NCBI RefSeq assembly: GCF_007565055.1
Contig: NC_044565.1
Location: 45,085,711 to 45,149,710, forward strand
Reading direction: 5' to 3'
Origin: Rhinopithecus roxellana
Taxonomy: Eukaryota > Chordata > Mammalia > Primates > Cercopithecidae
DNA: 64,000 bases
Each line of letters begins with the position of its first letter. Position 1 is the stretch's first letter. The position numbers and the translations under genes are program-made. Below the pieces are notes generated by a model. The model was not told where the DNA came from. It worked only from the letters and a program-made list of their open reading frames with translations, and made no database searches. Shown in pieces: positions 35,505 through 46,523 of the stretch.

Positions 35505-35760
35505 ATTTTAATTGTAATAATAACAATAATAATAATAATTAGCCTCTACTGAAAACCTGTATGTCCAGGAACTATGTTCAGCTCTTCCTTGGTATAATTT
35601 AACTCTCCTGAAAGTTAAATTATAATTTACCCTCCCTACAGGTTAAATACTATTATTGTCTACATTTCAGAAATGCAGAAACTAAGTTCTAAAAAGTTCA
35701 AATCCAACCATTGCCAGTCCTCTTAAGTGGGAATCTTATAGCTAAACATTAAGTGTCTTT
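35505..35760 (-). repeat. MIR SINE, antisense
   Basis: An AATAATAAT stretch, then 'caggaactatgttcagctct', 'actattattgtctacatttc' and 'agaaatgcagaaactaag' form the reverse of MIR. An 8-bp-stem inverted repeat (aatttaac...gttaaatt, 35598-35623) interrupts it. Confidence 0.6.
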
Positions 35761-37044
35761 GTTTTGCTTTATTCTGTTTTGAACGTTTTCTACTACCCAG
35801 CCCAAAAGCTAGGCTCCTGACATGTGCGTCCTTACCTGTCTTTTGACACCACCATCCCCAATTCTAGCTTATGGGATTAAATGAAGTGACATCAGGCATT
35901 TACACCCAGTGGATCTGGCTTGTCACCCATACATACTCAGCAGGGGTAGTCTCACATGATACGTTCTCAGAAACTTAGGCATCCCAACCTGGGCTCACTC
36001 TGAAGTCTGCTCATATCTTTCTCCTCTTCTTGTCTCCCTGGATATCTGCTGCCCTCATGGCTACTGGAAGGTGGAGATTTGCCCCTGCAGCTGTCACTGC
36101 TGCTCAGGCCCTCTGTGGAATCACTGCTCTGCCCACAGGCTCTTGGTGCTCCCCAAATTGGAAGACCCACCACGTGTCAAAACATGCTGTCTTTAATTCA
36201 AGCCTCAAGGGGATTTGAATCACGCCATGTTCTGGACAAATGTGGAATAAAAAGTTCTTTTGCTAGGGCTCAGACTAGACTTGAGGACTTCCTGGACTGG
36301 AAGGAGGCAGTAGTTCACACTCCCTTCCATTTTCCCAGGCACAACACTTTTGCTAGCCTGGCCCCTTGCTGGACACCTGCCAAGCAAATGAGCACCTGCT
36401 GAGTAGCCTGAGCCAGGCTAGAGCTCCAGTTCATTGCACACGGCCAGACTCACTAAGCCTCAGTTTGCGGCAACTAGGACTTTAGTCACCAAAAGTTAAA
36501 ATACCTATCTCTTTAAAGCTAAAGGCACATCATTGTGTAGATAAAAGATAGCTGAAGGAAAGAAACACAGTTCAAGTATTAAATTCTTGCTAGCAATGAA
36601 AAGCAAAGTCCATATGAGACCTAATTTACCCATCAATGCCACCTGATTCCATTGTGGACATTTTTCATTTTAGCAGATATATCACTTTTTATTCAATTTA
36701 CCTTCAATGACATTTATTTTATATTCAAGGTGTTAAGAAAAAAGTAAAAGGACTCTGTGGGAAACGTATTATCTAAATGTTATACATCCATTGATTCGAC
36801 TCTTCTAAGCAGTAGGTGACATTGCTAACAGTACTATAATTGAATTTTAATTATTAAAATATTTTCCCTAATGCTTTGTCCACTTTTATAACTGAAGAGC
36901 GGATGCAATGTTTATGTTAAAGAACAATCTTATGCCTTTAATTCAGAATCCACTTAATTGGTGAGTTAAGGATTTCATATCCTTCTAAGAGCATTTGGAA
37001 TTTTAATAAACCAAAATCTTCTTGGAACCTACAGAATATTGATC
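35761..37044. other. Unassigned DNA, part possibly LTR-like
   Basis: The GC-richer part (35990-36480) contains 'gtggaataaaaagttctttt' with an AATAAA signal, a pattern seen in LTRs. I find no termini or family match. No gene is recognised. Confidence 0.4.
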
Positions 37045-37211
37045 TAGCTTGGGGGTAGAAAACTATAACACAGAGACCAAATTGGGCCTGCTCCCTGTTC
37101 CTGTTTTTGTACAGCTCATGAGCTAAGGATAACTTTTACTTTTTTAAATAGTTGAAAAATGAATAAAAAGAATACTGTCTAATGCATTAAAATTTCACAT
37201 AAAATTCAAAT

Positions 37212-38263
37212 TCTTTTTTTTTATTATATTTTAAGTTCTAGGGTACATGTGCATAACGTGCAGGTTTGTTACATATGTAAACTTATGCCATGTTGGTGTG
37301 CTGCACCCATCAACTCGTCAGCACCCATCAATTCATCATTTATATCATGTATAACTCCCCAATGCACTCCCTCCCTCCTCCCCCCTCCCCATAATAGGCC
37401 CCAGTGCGTGATGTTCCCCTTCCCGAGTCCAAGTGATCTCATTGTTCAGTTCCCACCTATGAGTGAGAACATGCGGTGTTTGGTTTTCTCTTCTTGTGAT
37501 AGTTTGCTAAGAATGATGGTTTCCAGCTGCATCCATGTCCCTACAAAGGACGCAAACTCATCCTTTTTTATGGCTGCATAGTATTCCATGGTGTATATGT
37601 GCCACATTTTCTTAATCCAGTCTGTCACAGATGGACATTTGGGTTGATTCCAAGTCTTTGCTATTGTGAATAGTGCCGCAATAAACATACGTGTGCATGT
37701 GTCTTTGTAGTAGAATAATTTATAATCCTTTGGGTATATACCCAGTAGTGGGATGGCTGGGTCATATGGTACATCTAGTTCTAGATCCTTGAGGAATTGC
37801 CATACTGTTTTCCATAATGGTTGAACTAGTTTACAATCCCACCAACAGTGTAAAAGTGTTCCTATTTCTCCACATCCTCTCCAACACCTGTTGTTTCCTG
37901 ACTTCTTAATGATTGCCATTCTAACTGGTGTGAGATGGTATCTCATTGTGGTTTTGATTTGCATTTCTCTGATGGCGAGTGATGATGAGCATTTTTTCAT
38001 GTGTCTGTTGGCTGTATGAATATCTTCTTTTGAGAAATGTCTGTTCATATCCTTTCCCCACTTTTTGATGGGGTTGTTTGTTTTTTTCTCATATATTTGT
38101 TTGAGTTCTTTGTAGATTCTGGATATTAGCCCTTTGTCAGATGAGTAGGTTGCAAAAATTTTCTCCCATTCTGTAGGTTGCCTGTTCACTCTGATGGTAG
38201 TTTCTTTTGCTGTGCAAAAGCTCTTTAGTTTAATTAGATCCCATTTGTCAATTTTGGCTTTAA
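37212..38263 (-). mobile_element. 5'-truncated L1PA insertion
   Basis: The poly-T at 37214-37222 starts the antisense 3' end, followed by the L1PA 3' UTR ('tctagggtacatgtgcataa') and the C-terminal part of ORF2. The element ends at 38263, after the words 'ttgtcaattttggcttt', so about 5 kb of the 5' side is missing. It lies inside the hAT element. I find no clear target duplication. Confidence 0.9.
37446..38189 (-). pseudogene. L1 ORF2 C-terminal fragment, 247 codons still open
   Basis: This is the C-terminal fifth of L1 ORF2p. The full protein carries endonuclease and reverse-transcriptase domains, but this piece has neither. It retains the Cys-rich domain: the translation shows CWRGCGEIGTLLHCWWDC around residues 102-119, with spacing C-x3-C-x7-H-x4-C. 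It ends in the normal FSLIGGN terminus with TGA (37446-37448). The first Met is internal to ORF2 and has no promoter or L1 5' UTR. The fragment is open because it is young, not because it is a gene. The L1 truncation lies 74 bp upstream. Confidence 0.85.
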
Positions 38264-38301
38264 TGTCAATAAAGTTTTATTGGAACACAGAAAGTCTTAT
38301 T

Positions 38302-38420
38302 TATTTACGTAGTAACTGTGGAAGCAGAAAGTTGAGAAGTGACAGAAACCATATATAAACTATTTATTTATATAACAACTATGAAAACAGCAAAGTTGAA
38401 AAATGACAGAAACCATATAG
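38302..38420. repeat. Diverged tandem duplication inside the hAT right half
   Basis: Two copies of about 60 bp each contain 'gtgacagaaaccatat' or 'atgacagaaaccatat', preceded by 'agaaagttga' or 'gcaaagttga'. Similarity is partial, so the duplication is older than the 47-bp one at 32534. Confidence 0.75.
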
Positions 38421-38560
38421 CTCACAAAGGCTGAAATAATTATTATCTGGCTCTTTACAGGAAAGTTTGTCAGTCTGATTCATTTTAAAATTTGTAATTT
38501 CACAAATTTGAAAGATAATATCCACATTTGTATTTTCGTTTCTTTGTAATTTGACACAAA

Positions 38561-38880
38561 TCCTTTGTAGGGACATGGTTGCAGCTGGAAATCATCACTC
38601 TCAGCAAACTATTGCAAGCACAAAAAACCAAACACCACATGTTCTCACTCATAGGTGGGAATTGAACAAGGAGAACACTTGGACACAGGAAGGGGAACAT
38701 CACACACTGGGACCTGTTGTGGCGTGGGGGGAGGGGGGAGGGATAGCATTAGGAGATATATCTAATATAAATGACGAGTTAATGGGTGCAGCACAACAAC
38801 ATGGCACATGTATACATATGTAACAAACCTGCACATTGTGTACATGTACCCTAGAACTTAAAGTATAATAATAAAAAAAA
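38561..38880 (+). mobile_element. 5'-truncated L1PA 3' end
   Basis: It begins 'tcctttgtagggacatggtt' in the ORF2 end and has the 3'-UTR G-rich run (38729-38743). It ends 'acttaaagtataataataaa' with a short A tail. Short flanking repeats (acacaaa near 38554 and 38884) suggest a target duplication. It has the opposite orientation to the L1PA at 37212-38263. Confidence 0.92.
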
Positions 38881-38963
38881 GAAACACAAAATACAAACAG
38901 GTGGATAAATTACCTTTCAAAATACTTCCGAAAATGAAGTGAAAAAGAATCTCTCTCCCCCTC

Positions 38964-39009
38964 CATATATACATGTATAGGTGTATGTGTGTGTGTGTAT
39001 ACATATGTA

Positions 39010-39070
<61 letters not shown>
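38964..39070. repeat. Compound (TG)n/(TA)n microsatellite
   Basis: TATG and TG units are followed by about 23 TA units (39028-39070). Likely highly polymorphic. Confidence 0.97.
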
Positions 39071-39074
<4 letters not shown>

Positions 39075-39149
39075 AAACTACATTCCCACAGATAACTATT
39101 AGGTTTTAAATTTTTAGAAAACTTCGGCACATAGAATCAAGGGAAAATA

Positions 39150-39315
39150 AAGAACAATATTAGAAAGAACATGAACTTTGGATTCTGACAAAAACTGGGA
39201 ACAAGACTTAGCTTTTATACTTACTAGCTCTGCAACTTCAAACACACTGCCTAGCCTCTCTGAGTCTGATATCTCAACTGTGAAATGGAAATGGAAATAC
39301 CCACCTCACTAAAGT
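39150..39315 (+). repeat. MIR SINE
   Basis: Landmarks are 'gaactttggattctgacaaa', 'ttactagctctgcaacttca' and 'cctagcctctctgagtctga'. Confidence 0.75.
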
Positions 39316-39329
39316 CAAAGGAAGGAGAA

Positions 39330-39945
39330 GAAATAACATAAATATCCATTCATCTGTTGATAGAAACTTAGATTGATTCCACACCTTGGCTATTATAGAT
39401 ACTAAATGCACAGAGAAAATATGGTATATACCCAGTGGAATACTATTCAGTCGTAAACAAGCATGAAATCCTGTCATTCACAACAATATTCATGAGCGTG
39501 GAGAATATTATGTTAAGTAAAATGAGTCAGGCACAGAAAGATAAACACCACATGTCCTTACTCATGTATAGGAACTAAAAATGTTGAACTCATAGAAATA
39601 AAGAGTAGAATTATGGTTACTATAGTATGTAAAGGTCAGGGAGTAGTGAGAGGTTGGCTAATAAATACAGAATTACAGCTATATAGGAGGAATAAGTTCT
39701 AGTGTTTTATAGCATGGTAGGGTGATTATAGTCAACAACACTCACTATACATTTTCACAGCCAAAAGAGAGCACTTTGAATGTAATTAACACAAATAAAT
39801 GACCAATATTTGAGGTAATAGACATGCTTATTACTTCAATTTAATCATTACACATTGTATACATGCATTGAAATATTGCTCTTTACCCTGTAAATATGTA
39901 CAATTATTACATGTCAATTAAAAATAAAAGATAAAGAAATGATAT
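39330..39945 (+). mobile_element. L1MA/L1PB-type 3' end
   Basis: The ORF2 tail ('tatacccagtggaatactat') continues into a 3' UTR with 'acaccacatgtccttactca', 'gtagggtgattatagtcaac' and 'caattaaaaataaaag'. 5'-truncated. Confidence 0.82.
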
Positions 39946-40192
39946 AAGTAAAGTGCCTGGTTCCATATTTGGAATCTATAAGCCTTTCAAATGAATACTA
40001 TATACAATGCCATGGTTTTAGTCAGCCCTTCCTAGCAACGTGTGTTCCTGAGAGAGGTCTTTAAAAGAAAGCTCAGATTAAAAGATTAAGCTTCTGAGTT
40101 GGCTACTTGCAAAAACTCAATTTTTTTTGTATCACCACCACCCACCTACATCTACAGGCATATATTTTTCTTGGGGCAATTATCTTAAAGAA

Positions 40193-40482
40193 TATAGGAG
40201 ACAGGTATGATGGCTCACACCTGTAATCCCATCACTTTGGGAGTCCAGAGCAGGAGGATCACTTGTGCCCAGGAGTTTGAGACCAGCCTGGGCAATATGG
40301 CAAGACCCCATCCCTACAAATACAAAAAAGTAGCCAGGTATGGTGGCATGTGCCGGTAGTCCCAGCTACTCAGGAGGCTGAGGTGAAAGGATTGCTTGTG
40401 CCCAGTAGGTTAAAGCTGAACCACTACGTTCCAGCCTGGGCGACAGAATGAGACCCTGTCTCAAAAATAAATAAAAATAAAA
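40193..40482 (+). mobile_element. AluJ SINE
   Basis: A diverged dimer with 'gatcacttgtgcccaggagt' and 'agcctgggcaatatggcaag', wording typical of the AluJ lineage. The tail contains AAATAAATAAAAAT. The first bases of the left arm are altered (ggagacaggta). Confidence 0.85.
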
Positions 40483-41276
40483 AGTATACATAATAGAAGG
40501 AAAACATTCAAGGATCTGGGGAACTAAAGAAAAAAATCAAAGTAAAGAATGATGTAACCAATAAAAAGAAATTTTCCAGAGAGAGGCAGAGCAAGATCAC
40601 TGAATGCAAGCCTCCAGTGATCATCCCCCAGGCAGGAACACCAAATTGAACAGCTATCCACACAAAAAGTCACCTACATGGGAACCAAAAATCAGGTGAG
40701 CAATCACAGTACCTGGTTTTAACATCATATTAAAGAAGGAGGCAAAGAACAGGGTAGGAGAAACAGCCTTGAATCGCCAGCACACCCTTCTCCCATCCCC
40801 TGGCAGTGGCTATGTGGCATGGAGACAGAATCTATGTGTTTGTGGGAGGGAGAGCACAGTGATTTTAGGACTTTGTTTTGGAATTCAGGGCTGCCCTGTC
40901 ACAGCAGAAAGCAACATGTGACAGAACTCAGCCAACGCCCACCGAGAAAGCATTTAGATCAGCCCTAGCCAGAGGTAAATCATCAATCCCAGCCATTAGA
41001 GTTCCTGCAAGGACTGCACCATTGGCTATAGTCCTAAATAAACGTGAAAGGTAGTTTCACGTAGTAGTCTAGACTACAAGAACTGCAATTCCTGTGCAAG
41101 TCCTGGTACTGTGCTGAGCTTTGAGACAGTGGAAATGGGGTGCATGAGACCTAGTGAGAGTCCAGCCTGGGCAGCCAAGGTAGTGCTTATGTCACCCCTC
41201 CCCCAACCCCAGGAAGCACAGCTTGCAGCTCCAAGAGAGACATCTTCCCTCTACTAGAGGAAAGAAGTGGGGGCCG

Positions 41277-41430
41277 AGACACAGATGAACATCCACAAGT
41301 ATCAAGACCATTCAGGAAAACATGATCTCACCAAACAAACTAAATAAGACACCAATGACCAATCCTAGAGAGAGAGAGATATGTGACCTTTCAGAGAGAT
41401 AATTCAAAATAGCTATTTTGAGGAAGTTCA
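41277..41430 (+). repeat. Ectopic copy of a 153-bp L1 block
   Basis: This block ('acacagatgaacatccacaa' to 'ttttgaggaagttca') recurs at 42629-42784 with few differences. The second copy sits where L1 normally has it, just before ORF1. The first copy lies inside the 5' UTR, between 'gaaagaagtgggggccgag' and 'aaagaaggaagtaaagaagg'. Confidence 0.88.
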
Positions 41431-41439
41431 AAGAAGGAA

Positions 41440-42400
41440 GTAAAGAAGGCTTTGTCTGGCCACTTGGATACCAGTTCAACCACAGAACAGGGCACCAGGC
41501 AGGATCCTGAGGCCCCTATTCCAGACTCCAGCTCCTGGATGACATTTATAGACATATCCTGGGCCAGAAGGTCACCCACTGCCTTGAAGGAAAGGGTACA
41601 GTCCCCACAGGATTCATCACCTGCTTACTAAAGAATCCTTGGGCCCTGAATAATCAACAGTGGTAGCCAAGCACTACTTGCCACAGGCTTTAGGTAAGAT
41701 TTAGAGCTGTGCCAGCTTCAGATGTGACCCAGCACATTCCCAGCTCTGTTGGTTATGAGGAGAGAATTCTGCTTGAGGAAAAGAGGGAAAAGTAAAGGGG
41801 ATTTTGTCTTGCAGCTTCAGTACCAGCTAGGTCACAGTGAAGTAGAGCAACGAGTAGGCTCCTGGGGTCCCTGATTCCAGGCCATGGCCCTTAGATAGCA
41901 TTTCTGGGCCTCCCCTGAGCCAAAAGAGAGCCCACTGCCCTGTAGGGAGATATCTATGCCCAAAAGTATTCCAGTTGACTGAAGAGCCTTTGTGCCTTGA
42001 GTGAACACTGGCGATAGTCAGGCAGTACTGGCCACAGGCCTGGGGCATTGGTAACCATGGAGAGAGACTCCACTGCTTGAGGAGAGGAGAAGAAAAAGTG
42101 AGACTTTACCTTGCAGCATGGGTGCCAGTTCAGCCACAGTAGAATAGAGCAACAGGTAGATTCCTAAGGATCCTGACTCTAGGTCCTGGCTCCCAGATAA
42201 TATCTATGGACCTACCTGGGCTGGAGGGAACATGTTATCCTGAAGGAAAAGACAGAAGCCTGGCTGGATTCACCACCTGCTGATAGTAGAGCCCTTGGGC
42301 CTTGAGTGAATATAGGTGCTAGCCAGACGGTGGTCATCACAGGCCTTAGGCAAGATCCAGTGCTATGCTGACTTCAGGTCTGCCAGCTAATCTAGAGAAT
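41440..42400 (+). repeat. Three imperfect tandem 5'-UTR units of about 300 bp
   Basis: Three units repeat the order cttgcag/ctggcc, a 'gccagttcagccac'-like phrase, 'gagcaac', 'ttgggcc'-like 'ccttgagtgaa', and 'ccacaggcct'. They start near 41455, 41815 and 42112. Multi-unit 5' UTRs of this kind are known in older primate L1s. Confidence 0.75.
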
Positions 42401-42917
42401 TCTTCCACATCTTATCCAGGACCACCAAGGCAGTACCTCGATGCATCTGTAATAGCCACAGCATTACAAGGTTTAGAGTGCCCCCTAATGCATACACAGC
42501 TGCAGAGACCAAAAACTTAGATTACAACACCAAAGTCCCTTCAAATACCAGGAAAGCCTTCTCAAGAAGGATGAGTACAAACAAGCTCAGACAGTGAAGA
42601 CTACAATAAATATTTAACTTTTCAATGGAAGACACAGATGAACATCCACAAGTATCAAGACCATTCAGGAAAACATGACCTTACCAAACAAATGGAATAA
42701 GACACCAATTACCAATCCTAGAGAGACAGAGATGTGTGACCTTTCAGATAGATAATTCAAAACAGCTGTTTTGAGGAAGTTCAGTGAAATCCAGGGTAAC
42801 ACAGAGAAGGAATTCAGAATTCTATCAGATAAATTTAACACAGAGAGAAATAATTTAATAATTTAAAAGAATCAAGCAGAAATTCTGGAGTTAAGAAATG
42901 CAATTAACATAGTGAAG

Positions 42918-43301
42918 TGATATGCTTTGGATTTGTGTCCTCACCCAAATCTCATGTTGAATAGTAATGTCCAATGTTAGAGGAGGGGACTGGAGGGAGG
43001 TGATTGGATCATGGGGGTGGATTTCCTTTTTGCTATTCTTGTGATAGTGAGTGAGTTCTCATGAGATCTCATTGTTTAAAAGTGTTTAGCACCTCCCCCT
43101 TCACCCTCTACCTCCTTCTTTAGCCAAACAAGCTGTGCCCACTTCCCCTTCACCTTCAGCCAGGACTGTAAGTTTCCTGAGGCCTCCCCAGTCATGCATT
43201 GTGTACAGCCTGTGGAACTTTCAGTCAATTAAACCTCTTTTCTTTAGAAATAACCCAGTCTCTGGTTGTTCTTTATAGCAATGCAAGAATGAACTAATAC
43301 A
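42918..43301 (+). mobile_element. Solo MST-type LTR in L1, with 5-bp target duplication
   Basis: It starts TGATATGCTTT, has 'gtcctcacccaaatctcatg', 'gagttctcatgagatctcat' and 'caattaaacctcttttcttt', and ends 'gaactaataca'. tgaag flanks it exactly on both sides (42913-42917 and 43302-43306). No internal sequence remains. It is the same LTR type as that at 212-643. Confidence 0.93.
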
Positions 43302-43427
43302 TGAAGAATGCATCAGAGTATCTTAATGCAGAATTGAGCAAGCAGAAGAAATATTTCATGAGCTTGAAGACAGGCTATTTCAAAATATACAGTCAGGGGA
43401 GACAAAATAAAAAAGAATTTTTAAAAA

Positions 43428-43490
43428 ATAAAGCACACCTTTTTTTAAAAAAAATAAAGCACACCTTTACTTTTTTTAAAAAAAGCACAC
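43428..43490. repeat. Tandem 'aaagcacacct' units with A/T runs
   Basis: Three copies of aaagcacacct are separated by T6-7/A7-8 blocks. They lead directly into the left arm of the palindrome. Confidence 0.9.
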
Positions 43491-43594
43491 CTCTTTAAGC
43501 CCAGTAACTCTTAGGTTTGCCATTTTCTAGCAAATAGCTAGAAATAGCAAATAGCTAGAAAATGGCAAACCTAAGAGTTACTGGGCTTAAAGAG
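43491..43594. repeat. Perfect 41-bp-arm inverted repeat (palindrome)
   Basis: The left arm (43491-43531) and right arm (43554-43594) are exact reverse complements, with a 22-nt spacer containing repeated aaatag. The right arm and the DNA beyond it match normal L1 sequence, so the left arm is an inverted copy of L1 sequence. No insertion-sequence or MITE termini are present. Confidence 0.97.
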
Positions 43595-46239
43595 GATGTA
43601 GAGAGACATCAGAGTAAAAAGTTTATTTAAAGGGATAATAACAGAGAACTTCCCAAACCTAGAGAAAGAGTGCAACATACAAGTACAACAAGGTTATAAA
43701 ACGCCAAACAGATTGAACCCAAATAAGACTACCTCAAGACATTTAACAATCAAACCCCCAACTGCAAGGATAAAGAAAGGATCCTAAAAGGAACAATAGA
43801 AAAGAGACAACATACAAAGGAGGTCCAATACATCTGGCAGCAGACTTCTTAGTGTAAATTAGAGTGCTGATAGGAAAAAATACTTTTATCCTAGAATAGT
43901 ATATCCAGCAAAAATATCCTTCAAACATGCAGGAGAAATATTTCCCAAACAAATGAAAGCTGGGAATTTCTTCAACACCAGGCCTGTTCTGGAAAAGGAC
44001 ACTCGTGAGCAATAAGAAATCCATCTTAAGGTACAAAATTCATAGGTAATAGTAAGTACACAGAAAAACACAGAATATTATAACACTATAATTTTGGTAT
44101 GTAAACTACTCATATCTTCAGTAGAAAGACTAAAACATGGACCTGTCAAAAATGAGTGCAACAACACATCAAGATATAGTATGATATGGCATAATAAGCT
44201 AAAATTGAAACAATAAAATGTCAAAAAGTGAAGGCATGAAGTTAAAGTGTGGAGGTTTTGTTTGTTTTATCTTTGCTTGCTTGTTTTTCTATGCAATCAC
44301 TGTTAACTTGTTATTAGCTTAAAATAAGATATAAAATGTTACTTGCAACTGTCATGGTAACCTAAAATCAAAAGACACACAACAGATACATATACAAAAA
44401 TAAAATTCAACAAATTAAAACACACCACCAGAGAAAATCATCTTCACTAAATAGAAGACAGGAAGGAAGAAAGGAAGGAGGAGAAGGCCACAAAACAACC
44501 AGAAAAAAATAACCACGTGGTAGAAGTTCTTACTTATTAATAATAAATAATAACGTTGAATGTAAATGGACTAAACTCTCCAATTGAAAGACATATAGTG
44601 GTGGAAAAGATTAAAAAGAAAAAACAAACAAACAAAAAAACAAGACCCAATGATCTGTTGTCTACAAGAACATATTTCACCTACAAAGTCACACGTGGAC
44701 TGAAAATAAAGGGATGGAAAAAAGATATTCCATCCAAATGGAGACTGAAAAGAGCTGGAGTAGCTGTACTTACATCACACAAAATAGAGTTCAAGGAAAA
44801 AACAATAAAAAGAGACAAATAAGGTTATTATATAATGATAAAGAGATCAATTAATCAAAAGAATATAACAATTGTAAATACATGAGCACCCAACAATGGA
44901 GCACCCAGTTATATAAAGCAAACATTATTAGAGCTAAAGAGAGAGATGGACCCCAAGACAATAACAGCTAGAGACTTCAACTCCCCTCTTTAAGGATTGG
45001 ACAGGTCTTCTAGACAGAAATTCAACAAAAAAACATCAGACTTCATCTGCACTGTAGACTAAATGGAACTAATAGACATTTACAGAACACTTCATCCAAT
45101 GGGTACGGAATGCACATTCTCCTAAGTAGATGGATCATTATCAAGGATGGATATATGTTAGACCACAAAACAAGTATTTAAACATTAAAAATTGCATTAA
45201 TATCAAGTATCTTCTCTAACCACACGGAATAACATTAGTGATCAATAACAAGAGGAATTTTGGAAACTGTACAAACACATGTGAATTAAATATGACCCTG
45301 AATGACCAGTGGGTCAATGAAGAAATTAAGAAGGAAATCTAAAAATTTCTTGAAACAATGAAAACGGAAACACAACATACCAAAGCCTTTGGGATACAGT
45401 GAAAGCAGTAGTAAGATGAAAGTTTATACCTATAAACACCTACATTGAAAAAGTAGAAAAGCCACAAATAAACAACCTAATGATTCATCTTAAAGAAGTA
45501 GAAAAGCAAGAGCAAATCATACCCAAAATTAGTAGGAGAAAGAAATAATAAAGATCAGAGCAGAAACTAATAAAATTGAAACAAAAAACAATGGAAAATA
45601 TTGACAAAAAGAAAATATAAACAAAATCAAAAAACTTATAGCCAGACTACCTAAGAGAAGTGAGAAGACCCAAATAAACAAAATCAGAGAAGTAAAAAAA
45701 AAAGGCATTATACCTGATATCACAGAAATTCAAAGGATAATTAGAGGCTACTATGAGCAACTATATGCCAATAAATTGAAAAACCTAGAAAAAAATGAAT
45801 AAATTCCTACACACATATAACCTACCAAAATTGAGCCAAGATGAAATCCAAAACCTGAACAGATCAGTAACAAGTAATGAGATCAAAGCTGTAATAGAAA
45901 GTTTTCCAGCAAAGAAAAGCCTGGGACCCAGCGCAATTCACTGCTGAATTCTACCAAACACTTAAAGAACTAATACTAATCCTACTTGAACTATCCCAAA
46001 AAATAGAGAATGAGGGAATTCTTCCATATTCATGCTACAAAGTCAGTATTACCCTGATACCAAAACCAGATAAAGACACATTTAAAAAAAAAAAAAACTA
46101 CAAGTCAGTGTCTCTATGAACATTGATGCAAAAATTCTTTTTAAAAAAATAGCAAACTGAATTCAATTGAAAAGGTCAGTCACCAAGATGAAGTGGAATT
46201 TATCCTAGGGATGGAAGGATGATTTAGCATATACAAATT

Positions 46240-46523
46240 TGCTGGGCGCAGTGGCTCATGCCTGTAATCCCAGCACTTTGGGAGACTGAGGCAGGTGGAT
46301 CACCTGAGGTCAGGAGTTCAAAACCAGCCTGGCTGATTAAAAATACAAAAATGTCTCAACTAAAAATACAAAAATTAGCCAGGTGTGGTGATGGGCAGAT
46401 ACTCAGGAGGCTAAGGCAGGAGAATCAGGAGGCAGAGGTTGCAGTGGCCGAGATTGTGCCATTGCTCTCCAGCCTGGGTGACAAGAGTGAAACTCCATCT
46501 AAAAACTAAAAATAAAATAAAAG
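46240..46523 (+). mobile_element. Alu SINE nested in L1 ORF2
   Basis: It runs from GCTGGGCGCAG to 'gtgaaactccatctaaaaac', with an A-rich tail. It has internal deletions near 46330 and 46400-46430. The L1 text 'tacacaaat' after it (46524-46532) and 'tatacaaat' before it (46230-46238) form the target duplication. Confidence 0.9.

Larger units (their letters stand above)
37045..38475. mobile_element. hAT-type nonautonomous DNA transposon split by L1PA
   Basis: The left part (37045-37211) has 'gaccaaattgggcctgctcc', 'ctgtttttgtacagctcatg' and 'agctaaggataacttttact'. The right part (38264-38475) has 'aataaagttttattggaaca', 'tatctggctctttacagg' and 'aaagtttgtcagtctg'. Together they follow a common hAT element whose ends read CAGGGGTCGGCAAACT in its consensus. 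I cannot give its name with certainty. The terminal repeats are degraded. Confidence 0.6.

Noticed and set aside
36079..36402. 107-codon plus-strand open frame
   Set aside because: The first Met has no supporting context, the minus-strand frame overlaps it, and the DNA looks LTR-like with an AATAAA. No domain is seen.
38858..39130. Open frame with Ile-Tyr and Thr-His repeats
   Set aside because: Product of the compound TG/TA microsatellite.
41440..42784. Spaced direct repeats considered as a CRISPR array
   Set aside because: The units are about 300 bp, imperfect and part of an L1 5' UTR in a primate genome. There are no short conserved repeats with unique spacers.
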